DNA of 64,000 nt from Cristatella mucedo (Eukaryota; Bryozoa; Phylactolaemata; Cristatellidae). Under the pieces are notes generated by a model. It worked only from the letters and a program-made list of their open reading frames with translations, had not been told where the DNA came from and did no database searches. This document shows positions 44,201 to 56,100 of this stretch, piece after piece (the first letter of the stretch is position 1; each line of letters starts with the position of its first letter). The position numbers and the translations under genes are program-made. The DNA lies in assembly GCA_009760855.2 (NCBI GenBank), contig WPIO01000021.1:4254501-4318500 (forward strand), written 5' to 3'.

Positions 44201-45719
44201 TGGGTGCTATTTGAGTAGTAGCGATATTGGAAATCGTTGTGTACTTACATATCTCACCCTATCAAGTACGATCATCCGATCAAAACTCAGTTCGCTTATG
44301 CTAGCTCCATAGAGACGCTCTCTAACCTTTTTAGTTACCTGTTTTATTACGGCGGGAAATTTCGAACGCAACTCGGGATTCGCTCAGGAATCTTAAGTCT
44401 CAAATCGGAGGACTTGGTGATCAGACGGACAGTTTGTCTTTCCACAGGCTGCTTATACTAACGCCAAAGGTACTACCGCGGCGTTCAATACGGCATCCCG
44501 AGTTACAGTAATCAGTAACTCCAGGGCCACGTGTGTAATATCAAACGAAAACTTACTTCCCCAATTTCGAATGTCCTTAGTACGGTCGGTAAACAGAAAT
44601 CAGTACTGACTCATCGCCGTCGTTGACCAGTGGGAAGAGCCAGCTCGAATAGAAACCCTGGCAATTCTTTTCCACTGCCCTGCACTGCTACGTTTTGGCT
44701 ACTTGTTGGCCTACTTCAGCGATACGACCTACATTCTTGAGAGCGTTTTAGAGAGCTTCGAAGACCTTAAAGCGGACGAATGACAGGCCAGAACCCCTGC
44801 CGATAGCTAAATCTAAACTGACTGTCAAGGTTTCGGACTTAGCCAGAAGCTAGGTGTATAATTGTCGATTCTGAGCTTTATCTCGAATTGCTAACTCAAG
44901 CACTGATCTCGAGCGTTTTGCCGTAAATGGCTACATAAGGCTATAGCCTCATACAACCACCGCTATCGGGGATAATCAGGAGCGCTTTCACTGTGGAATA
45001 GCTGCTTAGAACACACCGTAGTTCGAAAGCGGATTTCTTAATACGGCCCTTGGTGGATTGTTCATGAAGTCGCTGAACCTACTGCAGACCCTTTCGAATT
45101 TGCCGAGATATGCAGCCAAAGTTCACATCAGTAATTCGTTTGCAGACGAGTTGCCGAAGTGAAAATCCAGTCCAATTTATCTCTAGGGTTCTATAATAGT
45201 CGTAATCCCTCTAACGTAGCTAGCTTCGTTCATGACTAAACCCTGTTGGTCAGCTAGGTCTCTCCGATCCTTAGAATCCAACAGACCCGCTATCTGGCCT
45301 GCCTCAATATTATGATCACGAACCAAGATATGATCTTATAACTTACAACTTATTATCTTACAGCTTATGATCACGAACCAAGGACCCTAGCCGATAGGTA
45401 ACAGACACGTTCATAAGCAACTACTTTTAATGCCCTTTAATGTCAAAGGCTCGATAGCCCAGTACATCATATGACACTTCAGTACCTAGAAAACCCCCAC
45501 CTTCATCTCCACCCCAACCCATCGGACCGACGGTCTTCAGCGACGACATTCAGTACAGAGCATCATAAGCTTCGTCATCACAGTAGCAATAACCAGACTT
45601 AACTGACTCTTCGGCCAAGATATACCATAATTTTCAGCCATGGCCTTAAATAAACCAAATTGTTCTTAATCACTAAATCAAGACAAAGGAAAAAAAATCC
45701 TACCTGATTTAAGCAGCCT
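44201..45719. other. No recognisable gene; one small direct repeat
   Basis: Unassigned. The 17-base phrase tatgatcacgaaccaag occurs at about 45311 and again at about 45367, around cttata-rich sequence. Confidence 0.4.
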
Positions 45720-45870
45720 CTTTTTGAATAGAGACAGAAGAGCCTTTACGGCTATCGCCACCGCTTGCAGTGGAGATACAGGATCGCCCCACCGCAGGAA
45801 TCGAACCGTGAAAGCAACCGCCGCCTCGCCTAGTGGGCCATCGTGGCTCACCAGGTAGTTGTCCGAAAAT
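45720..45870 (-). mobile_element. tRNA-derived SINE, second family
   Basis: On the minus strand: gagccacgatggcccactag, a B-box-like ggttcgattcctgcgg, then the caagcggtggcgatagccg motif, gctcttctgtctc and a gaggctgcttaaatcag end. The layout is the same as at 62845-63005. Confidence 0.85.
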
Positions 45871-47002
45871 CCTTGCTTAACCTAAAGATATTCCCACCAG
45901 GGCATGCACCAGAGTCGTGGCTATTCAATGGATATTTAGCTCAAAGGATTTGCTGCCGACAAAGCTTAAGAAAGAGGCAAACACAATAGCAGCACGGTCT
46001 TCACAAGCAAGTAGGACGAACTCACATTGCTGACACTTTATTATTAGGGTGCTTAGCCATCGTCCTCTGCCCCCTAAACAATAGCGACACCTCTCGCAAG
46101 GAGCTAAATTACTTTCAGATCACGTGTATGACCTCGGCAGCCAGAGAAACTGCCGGAATCAACAGGCGAGGCCTGCATGGCATTTTCCAGGTACAGACCA
46201 CGCAAGCCTGCATGAGACAACATCACGACGTGGCAATGTTGGTGACGGTATTGTCAATGAGCACTGCAGACTGCTGACATCACACATTACCAAGCCCAGA
46301 GACCAGTGACAGGGATGTCCATACAACATCTTGGGCGAACACTTGTCGAAGGTGATCATTACACATCTCTTAACAAGTTACATGTATTTTGGTGCATACC
46401 TTGCAACGCAGCTCTGTGCTATCTTCAATGACTGTTCACAGGCAGCAGGGCAGAGCCAGTTCCGGGATTTCCCACAGCCAACGGCACTCTGGACTCGGCA
46501 TCAGATACCACTACGGCTCTGATCACTAATCGACTGGCCTTTGGAAATCCTTGCGACAAGGATCCTCTATATTTTGCAAGTCAGTCGTGCAATCGTCCGA
46601 CACAGAGGAGATTGTGCTGAGCAGAGCAGACTCGGCCACGGGTCGATGCCGAAACGATTGGCACGACGCAGTGAACACTTGCCAGCAGCACCGGCATTGA
46701 CTAGCTTGGTGAGAGACGGGCGAGGGGGCGGCGGCGGCAGCAGCAGCAGCAGTCGCGCGCATGCCCGGATCGACAAGGGCCGTACTCAAGTGCCCACGAC
46801 GAGGTCTGCTAGGAGAAGATCCTGACGCGCCTGAGCAGGGCAAAGGACGGCCGCTCAAAGAGGGAACCTCACAGGTGCGGGGCAGGTGCAGGGCACTGGC
46901 TCAGGCTTGTGGGCGGGGCTGCTGAGAAGCCGCATCAGCAGCAGTGGCTTCTCATCAGCCACCTTCGGACAAGCATCGAACAGGAGGCTGCCCACCACGA
47001 TC
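45871..47002 (-). other. Region downstream of the RhoGAP stop codon; possible 3' UTR
   Basis: The minus strand just after the stop at 47003 stays open for about 50 codons in another frame (47005 to 46855). Further on, a taataaag sequence (complement, about 46038-46046) could serve as polyadenylation signal. A GC-rich (CAG/CCG)n-like patch lies at 46725-46755. No other gene is recognisable. Confidence 0.4.
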
Positions 47003-47192
47003 TCAGACCTCGTTCTCGTTGAAGAAGAAAAAGCCGTACTGCTCAATGACGGTCTGCACGATCTCCTCTAGGCACTTTGAGATCATCGCCATCTTCTCGT
47101 ACGAGGCAAATTGGGGACGCAGCAGTGTCGGCCACCAGCAGATAGCCAAGTTCTTGCTGTCCATCGAGTTCTGCTCACTGTGACTGGCGATC
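47003..47192 (-). CDS. p190 RhoGAP exon A: end of the GAP domain and stop
   Basis: The acceptor is gcctctttgttccag|G at 47193. The exon encodes SKNLAICWWPTLLRPQFASY and then VIEQYGFFFFNENEV before a TGA at 47003-47005. This corresponds to the last helices of the p190 GAP fold (SENLSICFWPTLMRPDF and the QQCPFFFYN end in vertebrates). Vertebrate p190 proteins continue for about 60 residues; here the frame stops at once. A second frame stays open just beyond, and a GAG|GTCTGA donor-like site overlaps the stop, so the true C-terminus is uncertain. Confidence 0.88.
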
Positions 47193-50100
47193 CTGGAACA
47201 AAGAGGCACTGCGGTAAACGCTAGCATGCTCAGGCGTGTCTCTTCATAAACAAAACCGACTGTCACAACCGATTCGCTGACGATGGCAGCATGGGATACC
47301 AGCATACCAGCGGTGACGACGAACTCGCCAGCATGGCCCGAGCTACAGAGTTAATTAGTTACCCTGGAGGACTGCAATTCGGGTGAGGGCGATGTGGACT
47401 CGTATTGGATGCTTTGTGTTTGCCCTGCACAGGCATTACTTCGTGATTGTTACTCGCCAGCCAGCCTGAACATTCACATGTGCTCATCAGTGGCCCTCAT
47501 GTCTAGACGAGTTGGCCGGCACCACGACGGTGGGGGAGCAGATCCTCGTTATGTGCTGCGTCCCAAAGACTAAATCTAGGTTCTCCTGTCACAACACACA
47601 TACCGTATTGTGACCCTGCCACTTCGCACATCCAACAGCCTCTTCACAAGACCGCTTGCTAGTAAATCAGTCAATGTCGAGCTGGTTTGGTCCAGCGGTT
47701 AAGGATCTCTCCCCAACCAAGGTTTGGCTGGAGTCGTGGGCTCGAGCCCCGAGGCACATGTGAAGCGCCTGAATAGAGATTAAATTATCTTGGGGTGCTA
47801 TATAAATGAATTATATATATAATTAATGTCCACAGTGCACAGCTACTGCGTGGTCACACTGCAGCGCCCTTCTCTTGCCTATGGGATGGCAGGGCCACTG
47901 GTCACGGTACGTTTCTCAGCAACGATCCGGCTCGTGCGACTCGACTAAGTGCAGCACTTTTTGCTGGGCTTACTGAGAAAATATCTCACTCCTCCCCAAA
48001 GCTATCTAGAAGTGGGCTGTTTATTTGAACCAAGGGGGCGCGGGTGCAAATTTACCTAAATACAATCAAGCCGGGAAATTCGCTCATGCCAAGTGGCTCA
48101 GGCCTTCGCTCGGTGCCCTGCCACTGACTTTGCGTGACATCAGCATTCTTTTATGTGGTCTCTTTGGGTGAGCTCGCAGTCTTACCGGCTGTGCAAGCCT
48201 GCGAACAGCCCCCCCCCATATGCTCGTACGCTGTCTGCGGCGTCTTGCAGTGCTGAGCTCCAGCCAAGTCCCATTCATTCGTGCGAGCAACGCCCGGGCA
48301 TCCACTCGGAGCATGAAACTAGCTTCGGTAGAAAATTGCTATGAAAACAAGAGTTCGCAGCCCTCATTGGCATGGGTGGCGACAACACCGATGCTATGAC
48401 CTTAGCTAGTATGCAGCTGCTTAGTATATCTCTCATATGCCCCCCCCCCAGCCCAACCCCGGTCTGACGATGAGGCAGACGCAGCATTGAGTATAAAACC
48501 ACCTCTACAGCAAAGCAAATCGCAAGCAGTGCAATCACTAGAAGTTATTTTCAGTGTCCCTATATATTTTCGTGGGAGCACGAGATTTTTAAAATATTAA
48601 TTGCAAATGTTGGGTATAAAGCCACAATCTTTCAGGATAATGCACCCTTAAATCTATTTTCAAGAAGTGGGCAAATATTCTTATTATAGATCAAGCATTC
48701 GAAACCGCACAGCCAGCCGTCTCATCATCGTGGCAGCACCAGCGCAGGCAAAGGCTCGAGCCTCGTCGAGCAGCCGCGGCTCGACTAACTTGTTGAGATG
48801 CTTCATCAGGAAGCCCAGCACGTCGTGGTTTGCAGCGGGCAGCTTCTTCAGAACGCCCCTGAGCGCCAGAAGACGCCCACTTCCATCAGGCACGCCTACG
48901 AGTGCGTGCGAGCTCGGTCACGAGCATATCGAGAGGCAATTTGGCAGCAGCAGCAGGCAGCAGCTGCGGCGGCTAGAGGAAAAGCCCAGCGCAGCGATGG
49001 CGGCAGCGCAACCTACTGGCGGCTAGTGTGAGCTCGTCGTAGAGGCCTCGCGGCACGAGCGGCTCGGACAGGTCGCTGAAGAACTGCTTGACGGCAGTGG
49101 CGACCGCGTTCATGCTCATCTGCAGCGAGCCAATGCTCAGCTGCTCCTTGGCCTGGTCGAACGCTGCCTTGAGCTGCTGCACCTGGAGGCTGTGGCCGGG
49201 CACTCGGTATATGCCTTCCCACTCCAGCCCTGCAGCGGAACGCGCATGCTTGCTCGAGCGCTTGCTAGAGCGAGCGAGCTGCCGGCACGTGCACATGGAG
49301 CTGTGAACATGCTGCCGAGGCTCCCTGCCCCCCCCCCCGTGCATGTGCAGGTCACGTGACCGCAAGACATAAGCCGCACTGCTTGCAAGACGATTCGTGC
49401 AGCAAACAGACGGCAGCAGCAAACAGCCAGCTGCAGCAAACAGCCGGCCGGAGTGCCACTGCCAGTGTGGAGCTGCCACTCAGCTGCCAGCAACGCTAGC
49501 TGGCAGCTTGCATAAAAAGCTTCGTGATCCCAGTGTATGCGACCAAGCAAGCAGAGAGCGAGCTGCAGAAACAAACTTCTGACGCTTTGTGGCACCGATC
49601 AAATAATGTGAAACGGATCAAATACTGTGACAACCTGTCAAATAGAGTGACGACGGATCAAATAGACTGACAATGGGTCGAATAGATTGACAACGGATCA
49701 AATAATGTGACAAAGAATCAAATAATGTGACAACGGATCAAATAATGTGACAACGGCAGTGCTAAGGCTGCCGCATTTACCATAGGGTGAGAGGCGCTAG
49801 CCTTTGTGACCAAGCAGCAGCACACATACAAGCTGGAGTCAGCAGAGCCAGAGAGGTCTGGTTTGCCGAATCACGACCCCACCGACATGCTCACATGCCC
49901 CAAGCTCAGTCCAACAGTCAGGATATCGAGCAGAGTATAACTTTCCCACGACACATTATAAGCAGGTCTGAATCAGTAATCTGGCGGCTTGTCCTGGACA
50001 AAAGTCGTGTCGTCAAAGGATCGAACCGTGCTCTAGCTAGTGTGGCTCCCGTTGCTCGGACTACCTGCTGCGACTAAAGCACATTTTCACTGCCGAGTAG

Positions 50101-53100
50101 GGTGCCCGTTTTTTTAGTCTTCTGTCACAAGATCCTGCCTCGATTCTGACATCAAGAGAATAAATCCCGACTTCAATCAATCCATTCCGAGCTCCGATTC
50201 AGCGTTCAACAGTGAACCGATAACTGATCTTTGGGTCTCCAACTCGAATTTCTTTTCAGTCGTATCTTTTTGCTTGCTCGAGCCATGCAGCAGCGTCAAA
50301 GTAAAGCTAGTTGGCCGGCATCTGGAGAATAAGGCTAACTGGAGGTGCCTGCCCAACTAAATCCAACTAATTAGACCGTGTGAATGTTGCTTTAGAGCCT
50401 GACCAAGCCTGAAAGAGCCTGAAGACATGGCTGGTAGGGGGTTTGGTAGCAAAGGCCTCCTGCTGTCGTCGGCGTGGACAGAGACATTGCCATTTGATGA
50501 GTCCCGAGCACTTTGCATATACAGTACAAACAAAGCTAGAAACACATTGTAATGCATCTCACGGAGTTGAGCAGTGACAAAGGCTTGCATACTTGCAATT
50601 GCATTATTTCTTAAAAAGGTCTCGCGTGGCCGGTGGGCAATGACTAGCCAGATTTTCATATGGAGAGGGCCAAACATTAATTATAATGGGGGTGAGGGGG
50701 AGGTCAAGGTCATTATTTTGAAATCCTATCACGGGTGCTTTTTATTTCTCTCTAGAAGCTTGTAGTTTCCATGCTTATGCTAATAATTTAGCAGTGCACT
50801 TTAACTTTTAATTTGGCTCTTAAGAGCTGAAAGCTCCACATAAATGGCAAAAGCACCAGAAACGTCTTTGAACTACAAAAATGTGCCTGTGACCCCATTT
50901 TGAGAGCTTGAAGCTGCACACCGTAGACAGCCAGCTTGGCAAGCTCGGTTAGACCTGCACACAAAAATATGATCGGTTCCTTAACCTCGGAATCCGTGCA
51001 CGTGGAGGCACACCACCCAAAAAGCCTAGTAGTTGCTCCAAGTCGGGTCGCCCTTCCCAGGCTCTCGGGAGGCGCCTAAAGGCCTTATACATTCACGGCC
51101 ATGAGTACTTGTGCATTAGCAAACCTCGGAATAGGCATGTTTTCAAGGCAGCAGCTTCACATGGGAGCGACCTAGGAGCCCAGAAGTAAGCACCTAGCAA
51201 CTGAAATTATATCCACATTATATGGTTAAAAACAAGCGAGGCTCCAAGAGCATAACACGAATAGAAATGCTATCAAATCTGTCAATTTGAACTAAAGCCA
51301 GTGCTGTTTCAAAATCCGAACACATTTCAAAATTAAGGTCGAATAGAAAATACCCGTGAACATATTTATATAAGACAGAGGGATGGAGAAGGAAGGAGGG
51401 AGGGAGGGAGGCAACCCACTACGTAGGGGGAGAGAGAGAGAGATGGCCGGCAAACGTGAGTCGTCGAGTAGCCCAGGCCAACATCTTTCAGCAACTGAAG
51501 GGGAAGAAGGCGGTCCTGTGGCTGAGAGTAAAAGGGTGAGAAGCCGACAGGAGCTGAAATGGGCAACTCACGACGACCGTTGGATGGTTAAGAGACGGGT
51601 GGTAGTTCTATCGTACTGACAAGGACAACTTTCAGCACTTTTGGAAAAACAAAAACCCTATACGTCAGACGAAGTAAATGTGAGGAGTACTATGAAGACC
51701 GCCGTGGCATACTGTTAAAAAAGATGACGGCAAAATCATAGATTCCGGTGACGGCATCGGTCGTGGCATTTCATTCCGGGCATTATGGATCAGCGTTTCA
51801 ACCTCTAAGCACTTGAGAACGTGGGAATTCTGCCTCCAAGAAGTCTTTTGAGATGAATTTTGAATCAGCAGGATAATGATCCAGGGCAGACCGCAAGTTG
51901 GGTAAGAAAATAGGTGAAGAACTCGTCGCAGATCGCCGACCCAATCGCCCTATTAAAGCTTTGCAGTGTCTAAAAAAAAAAGACTTAGATCTACGACTTA
52001 GCAGCAATCCAAATCCACCTAAGCAGGTGGACAAAATTTTTGGGTGGCCTCAAATGCTGTGGATTCGACACCACACAACGCAGTATATAAGCTGGCGGCT
52101 TTGATGCTCCGACTGCAGCCAGAGGTTTTCAAGAACCAAGGTGGCCAAACTTATTACCAACAGAGAGCTTCGGCATTGCTGTTTTAAATATTTCTGAAGG
52201 ATTAACAAATATTTCTAAGCACCGAGCGTAGCTTTTTTTACCATACGGCTTGGAGAATTTTAGCCTGGAAGTCATACGAAAGACTCAGTCGGCCAAATTA
52301 TCTGGGGTGCTCAATACCGGTGGATATTGGTGTAGTCGGTATGGCTCATCGGCCACTACCGATGACCCATGCTAGAGCAACCCTAATTGACATGGCTGAA
52401 TGTTAACATTGCTTTTAGGCTTGCCACTGCCAGTAACAGCAGGTCGGCTCCACTTAGCAGCCTTCGGGAGCTGATTTGCAAGCGGTCCAGCAATTCCTTG
52501 ACCAGGGAATTCTAGAAGCCTCTGGAGACATCCGCAGTGAGATCGACTCGGGACTAGAGTGCCAGGAGAAGAGGAGCCACACGAAATGCTGCCATCGCAT
52601 CCTTCAAGGCCTTCAGGTGACCCACGGAGACAAACCGAGAAGAAGCTGCTCCGAAGGCTCCGTCTGAGCCTTCGGACGAAGCCTCCAGAGCCTGAGATTC
52701 CCTCCGAGGGGGAGGGACTGAAGGAGGTGTTCTCCACCACTGGGGAGGAAGGGCTTGAGGAACAGTTGTAAGAGCCTGGCCCTGCTACTTCAGCCAGACC
52801 TCTGGGAGGGAGGGGAGTGTTTTAAATTCTTTATAACCCTCCCCCTACACCGTTGCAGCGTTGGATACACGAACCACCACTAACCATTCGATCGTGCTTC
52901 CTTTGCAGCAAATATTAAGTGCCTAGAAAGAGACTGAGTTCTCTGAGGGGGTTATGTCAAATGCATTATTATTACTATTATTATTATTATTATAAAAACC
53001 TATCCTCATATCGGCACATAACCTGTACGGATAATTATGGACGCCTTAAGCCAATCGCGAATGGAAAACGCAGAAAGTCTTTTGACGTCAGACCGTCCGG

Positions 53101-56100
53101 CGCCAGTGAACACCAACAGAAGTGCCCAGTGCAAACAGGAGCGCCCAGAGGGCCACAAACCCTAGTAACGCTGGGCTCAGCTGCAGTCAGGGGGCTGGCA
53201 AGTCAGCATATGCATATGCCTGAGCGAGCCGGCCACCAAGCAGCGCTTGCACTTTTACGTCTCTCTGGCGTATGCCAATCCTCACAAAATGTTTACAAAA
53301 GGTCGACAAGCAAAGCAAACGGGGCGGGGGTGACAGCACCGGCCGCTAAGCAGCAACCCGGCTGCGAGCAAGCAGACCGCACGATGGCGAGTCCTACGCT
53401 CGCTCACCTTCGGACTCGATGTGCCGAATGCAGTGCTCGACAAACTTGGGCACGATGGCATCCTCCAGCTGCCTGTAGTCCTGCAGCGACATGCCGCTGT
53501 CACGCTCCACGTAGCTCTTCCGGTTGCTGCGCCGGGCGCTCTTCTTGCGCCGGGCTTCCTTCTCCTTCTCGCGCTGCAGCAACACACGCCCGGCAATGAG
53601 GTCGGTGCGATATTTGCTGGCACATACGATGGAGAGAAACAAATGAGCAGCAAGAAAAATGGGAGTGGGCCAAAAATAGGCATATCGGACGCATAGCTTG
53701 TACAGGAGTAGACAAACAAGCGACGAAGACAAAGATGGCTAATTACAAATCCCTATTTGTAAAGTGGCAAGCTAGTTAGTCTTTAGCAGCAGCTTTCGTC
53801 CACCTGCGTCATCGATAAATAAAGGACTGCCTGCTGCATGACTCGAATCCGCGATCGGGGTAATAAACCGCAAGCAGTGTAACCACTGAATCAAGCCCAG
53901 CATCATTGCTGTGCAAATGTGAGGCCAATAAATTAAATCCAGTTTTTTTCTGCCGGCTGCACCTGACATGCATTACGTGAATGCAATAGAGAGTACAACG
54001 TAACGTCTCAACTGGTTTTCGTTTTGCAGAAATGGGCGCCAGCCTCTTTGACGGTTACATGCATACATACCTGCCCACAGGAATAGCTACTGCTATTATC
54101 GATTGATACACACAAAATACAGCAGAGGAAACCACCAACAAACAAACTACATCATGCTTAGCATAGTAAATGACCTGATATTCACCATACTGACCTTAAA
54201 TGGGAAACTAGCGGCACTCATCTACAAATCATCTTCCCACACTCCTGGATAAAGAACATCTATTGCGAAAGGTGTGTGCTGGGAGGCAGACCTGAAGGGC
54301 TACTTGCTTAAGAGGCCACTACAAAAACTACTTTGCCAAGGAGAGACGTTCAGTGGAATCATTTCCTAACAGTACGCAAATTAACTGATCTCGCTCATAT
54401 CAAGTTGCAAATGTGAACCTACTCACATACCTTCCTCTTCACTTGCCATTTAAGAGGATGGGTGAACACGTCTGCTTGCCGCTCAACATCCGAGTGCAGA
54501 GCACAGCCTTCAATGCGGTTCATACCACCAGCTAATGCCTGATGCGTCCGAACACATGTTGTTAGACCTTACTGCAGCACTGATTGACAATACTGATCAA
54601 GTCATTTCGTGTGCCTTGCTTCAAGTTATATGACCAACTCCTAACCCCAACTCTAAAACATTTGCCCTTGTTCATCTATCTACACAAGGAACTTGAGCTC
54701 CTGCGCTACTTTACACGACCAGTTAGAGCCCACAGTTACTAGCCTACGGCGAATGGAGCTGGGGCCATCAGAAGCTTTACAATAGCCACGTTGTAACTTA
54801 TGTAGGTGGATCCAGTTAACCATCAACAACAAAAAACTCCCGGGTCTCAAGGCAAAGTTAAAACTGAGCGGATCCAGCAATCATGTTTAGCACTAGTAGC
54901 CAATCAGCATACAAGTCTGCAACACATTTTCGGAGCAAAGGATGAGACACGTGTATGTGGACGAGTTGGTGTGCGCGTTTAGATCAATGTGTATGTGTGC
55001 ATGCGTGTGTGAGTGCATGTGTATGTAAGTGTGAATGAGTGCACGTGTGTGCACGCAAGGTGCATATGAATGTATAAATATGTGCTTATGTGTGTGTGCG
55101 CTTGTGTGTGTGTGCACTCGTGAATCTGTGTCCGCACACATGTGTATGTGCGTGTGTGTGTGTGTGTGTCCCTGAGCCTTTCTGCGTGTGCCTAGCTAAT
55201 TACGCATGTGCATGTTCGTGTTTGCATATGCTCCTGTTTGCACGTGATGTTGGACGTGTGCGCTCGTGAGTGTGTGTGCAGGCACACACTCCACGGCACC
55301 AATAAAGTGCAAACAGAAACGGTTCTGAGAGATCGGCAAGGGCAAGCAACAGGAAGCATCCGTGCAGTGTGGCAACAAATGACTAAGGCAAGAACCTGCT
55401 CGTTGTGATGTCCCACCAATGAGCTTAATAGTAATAAAAATAATACATTGGTATGGCGCCCACAAAGAATTAATCTCGCTCTAGGCATTTTACACGAAGC
55501 ATGGTTAGTGGTAACATGCATGGTGTCGACAAGCAAAATAAAGTTAGCGGTAACATTCACAATGTCAACGTGCACACAGTATATGGTTAGTAGAGCATAC
55601 AGAATATGGTTAGCGGAGCTTCCGCATAAAGCATGTACAACAGCAGAGTAAAGCGACCGGTGGCACTTCCTGAACGGCTCAGCTGAGCTGCACTCTCGCA
55701 GGGCAAACAGCCACCACGGCACATGGCCGCATGGCATGCACTGGTACACAATGGCGAGAATGAGTGTCGTACCTCCTCTTTTTGACGCAGTTTCTCATCC
55801 TCTTTGGCCTTCTTCTCACCGCGACGTCGCGCTCGATCTGCCTCTTTGTCCGAGGCGCTGCCTTTCCATCGGTCGAGGAAGCTCTGAGTCCGGTTGGCAA
55901 CGCTGCTGCTTCCGCCTGCAGACTCCAAGTCGTGCTGAGCGGGCATCGAGCTGGGACGCACGTCTGGGCACACGAAACATGAGTGACACACTTTGCTAGT
56001 GATGGACGGCCAGTAGCGCCAGCTGCTGCTCAAGGCTGCTCTCCGGCGCATGCGACAGCCTCGAGTTCGGAAAGGAAGCAGTACGGATCACACCACTGCA

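Larger units (their letters stand above)
49230..53407 (-). other. RhoGAP intron between exons D and C
   Basis: A 4.2 kb intron. It contains a C10-type homopolymer at about 49328-49338, the 20-bp minisatellite at 49597-49756, otherwise unassigned DNA to about 52.2 kb, a GC-rich ORF-bearing patch (52.37-52.78 kb) that looks compositionally biased, and a LINE 3' fragment. No second gene is recognisable inside it. Confidence 0.6.

Noticed and set aside
48684-48893. Exon B continuing through LVEPRLLDEARA
   Set aside because: A donor, AACAA|GTTAGT, lies before this stretch. Using it gives the right phase and exact p190 spacing, and the read-through does neither.
49597-49756. CRISPR-like array
   Set aside because: The units are directly adjacent with no spacers. 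It is a minisatellite in a eukaryotic intron. The same holds for 2799-2920 and 62065-62139.
49017-53573. Chimaerin-type or other RhoGAP instead of p190
   Set aside because: The WPTL motif, the LKK(L/F)P..NH block and the inter-block spacing fit p190. Chimaerins have GPTL and a C1 domain before the GAP.
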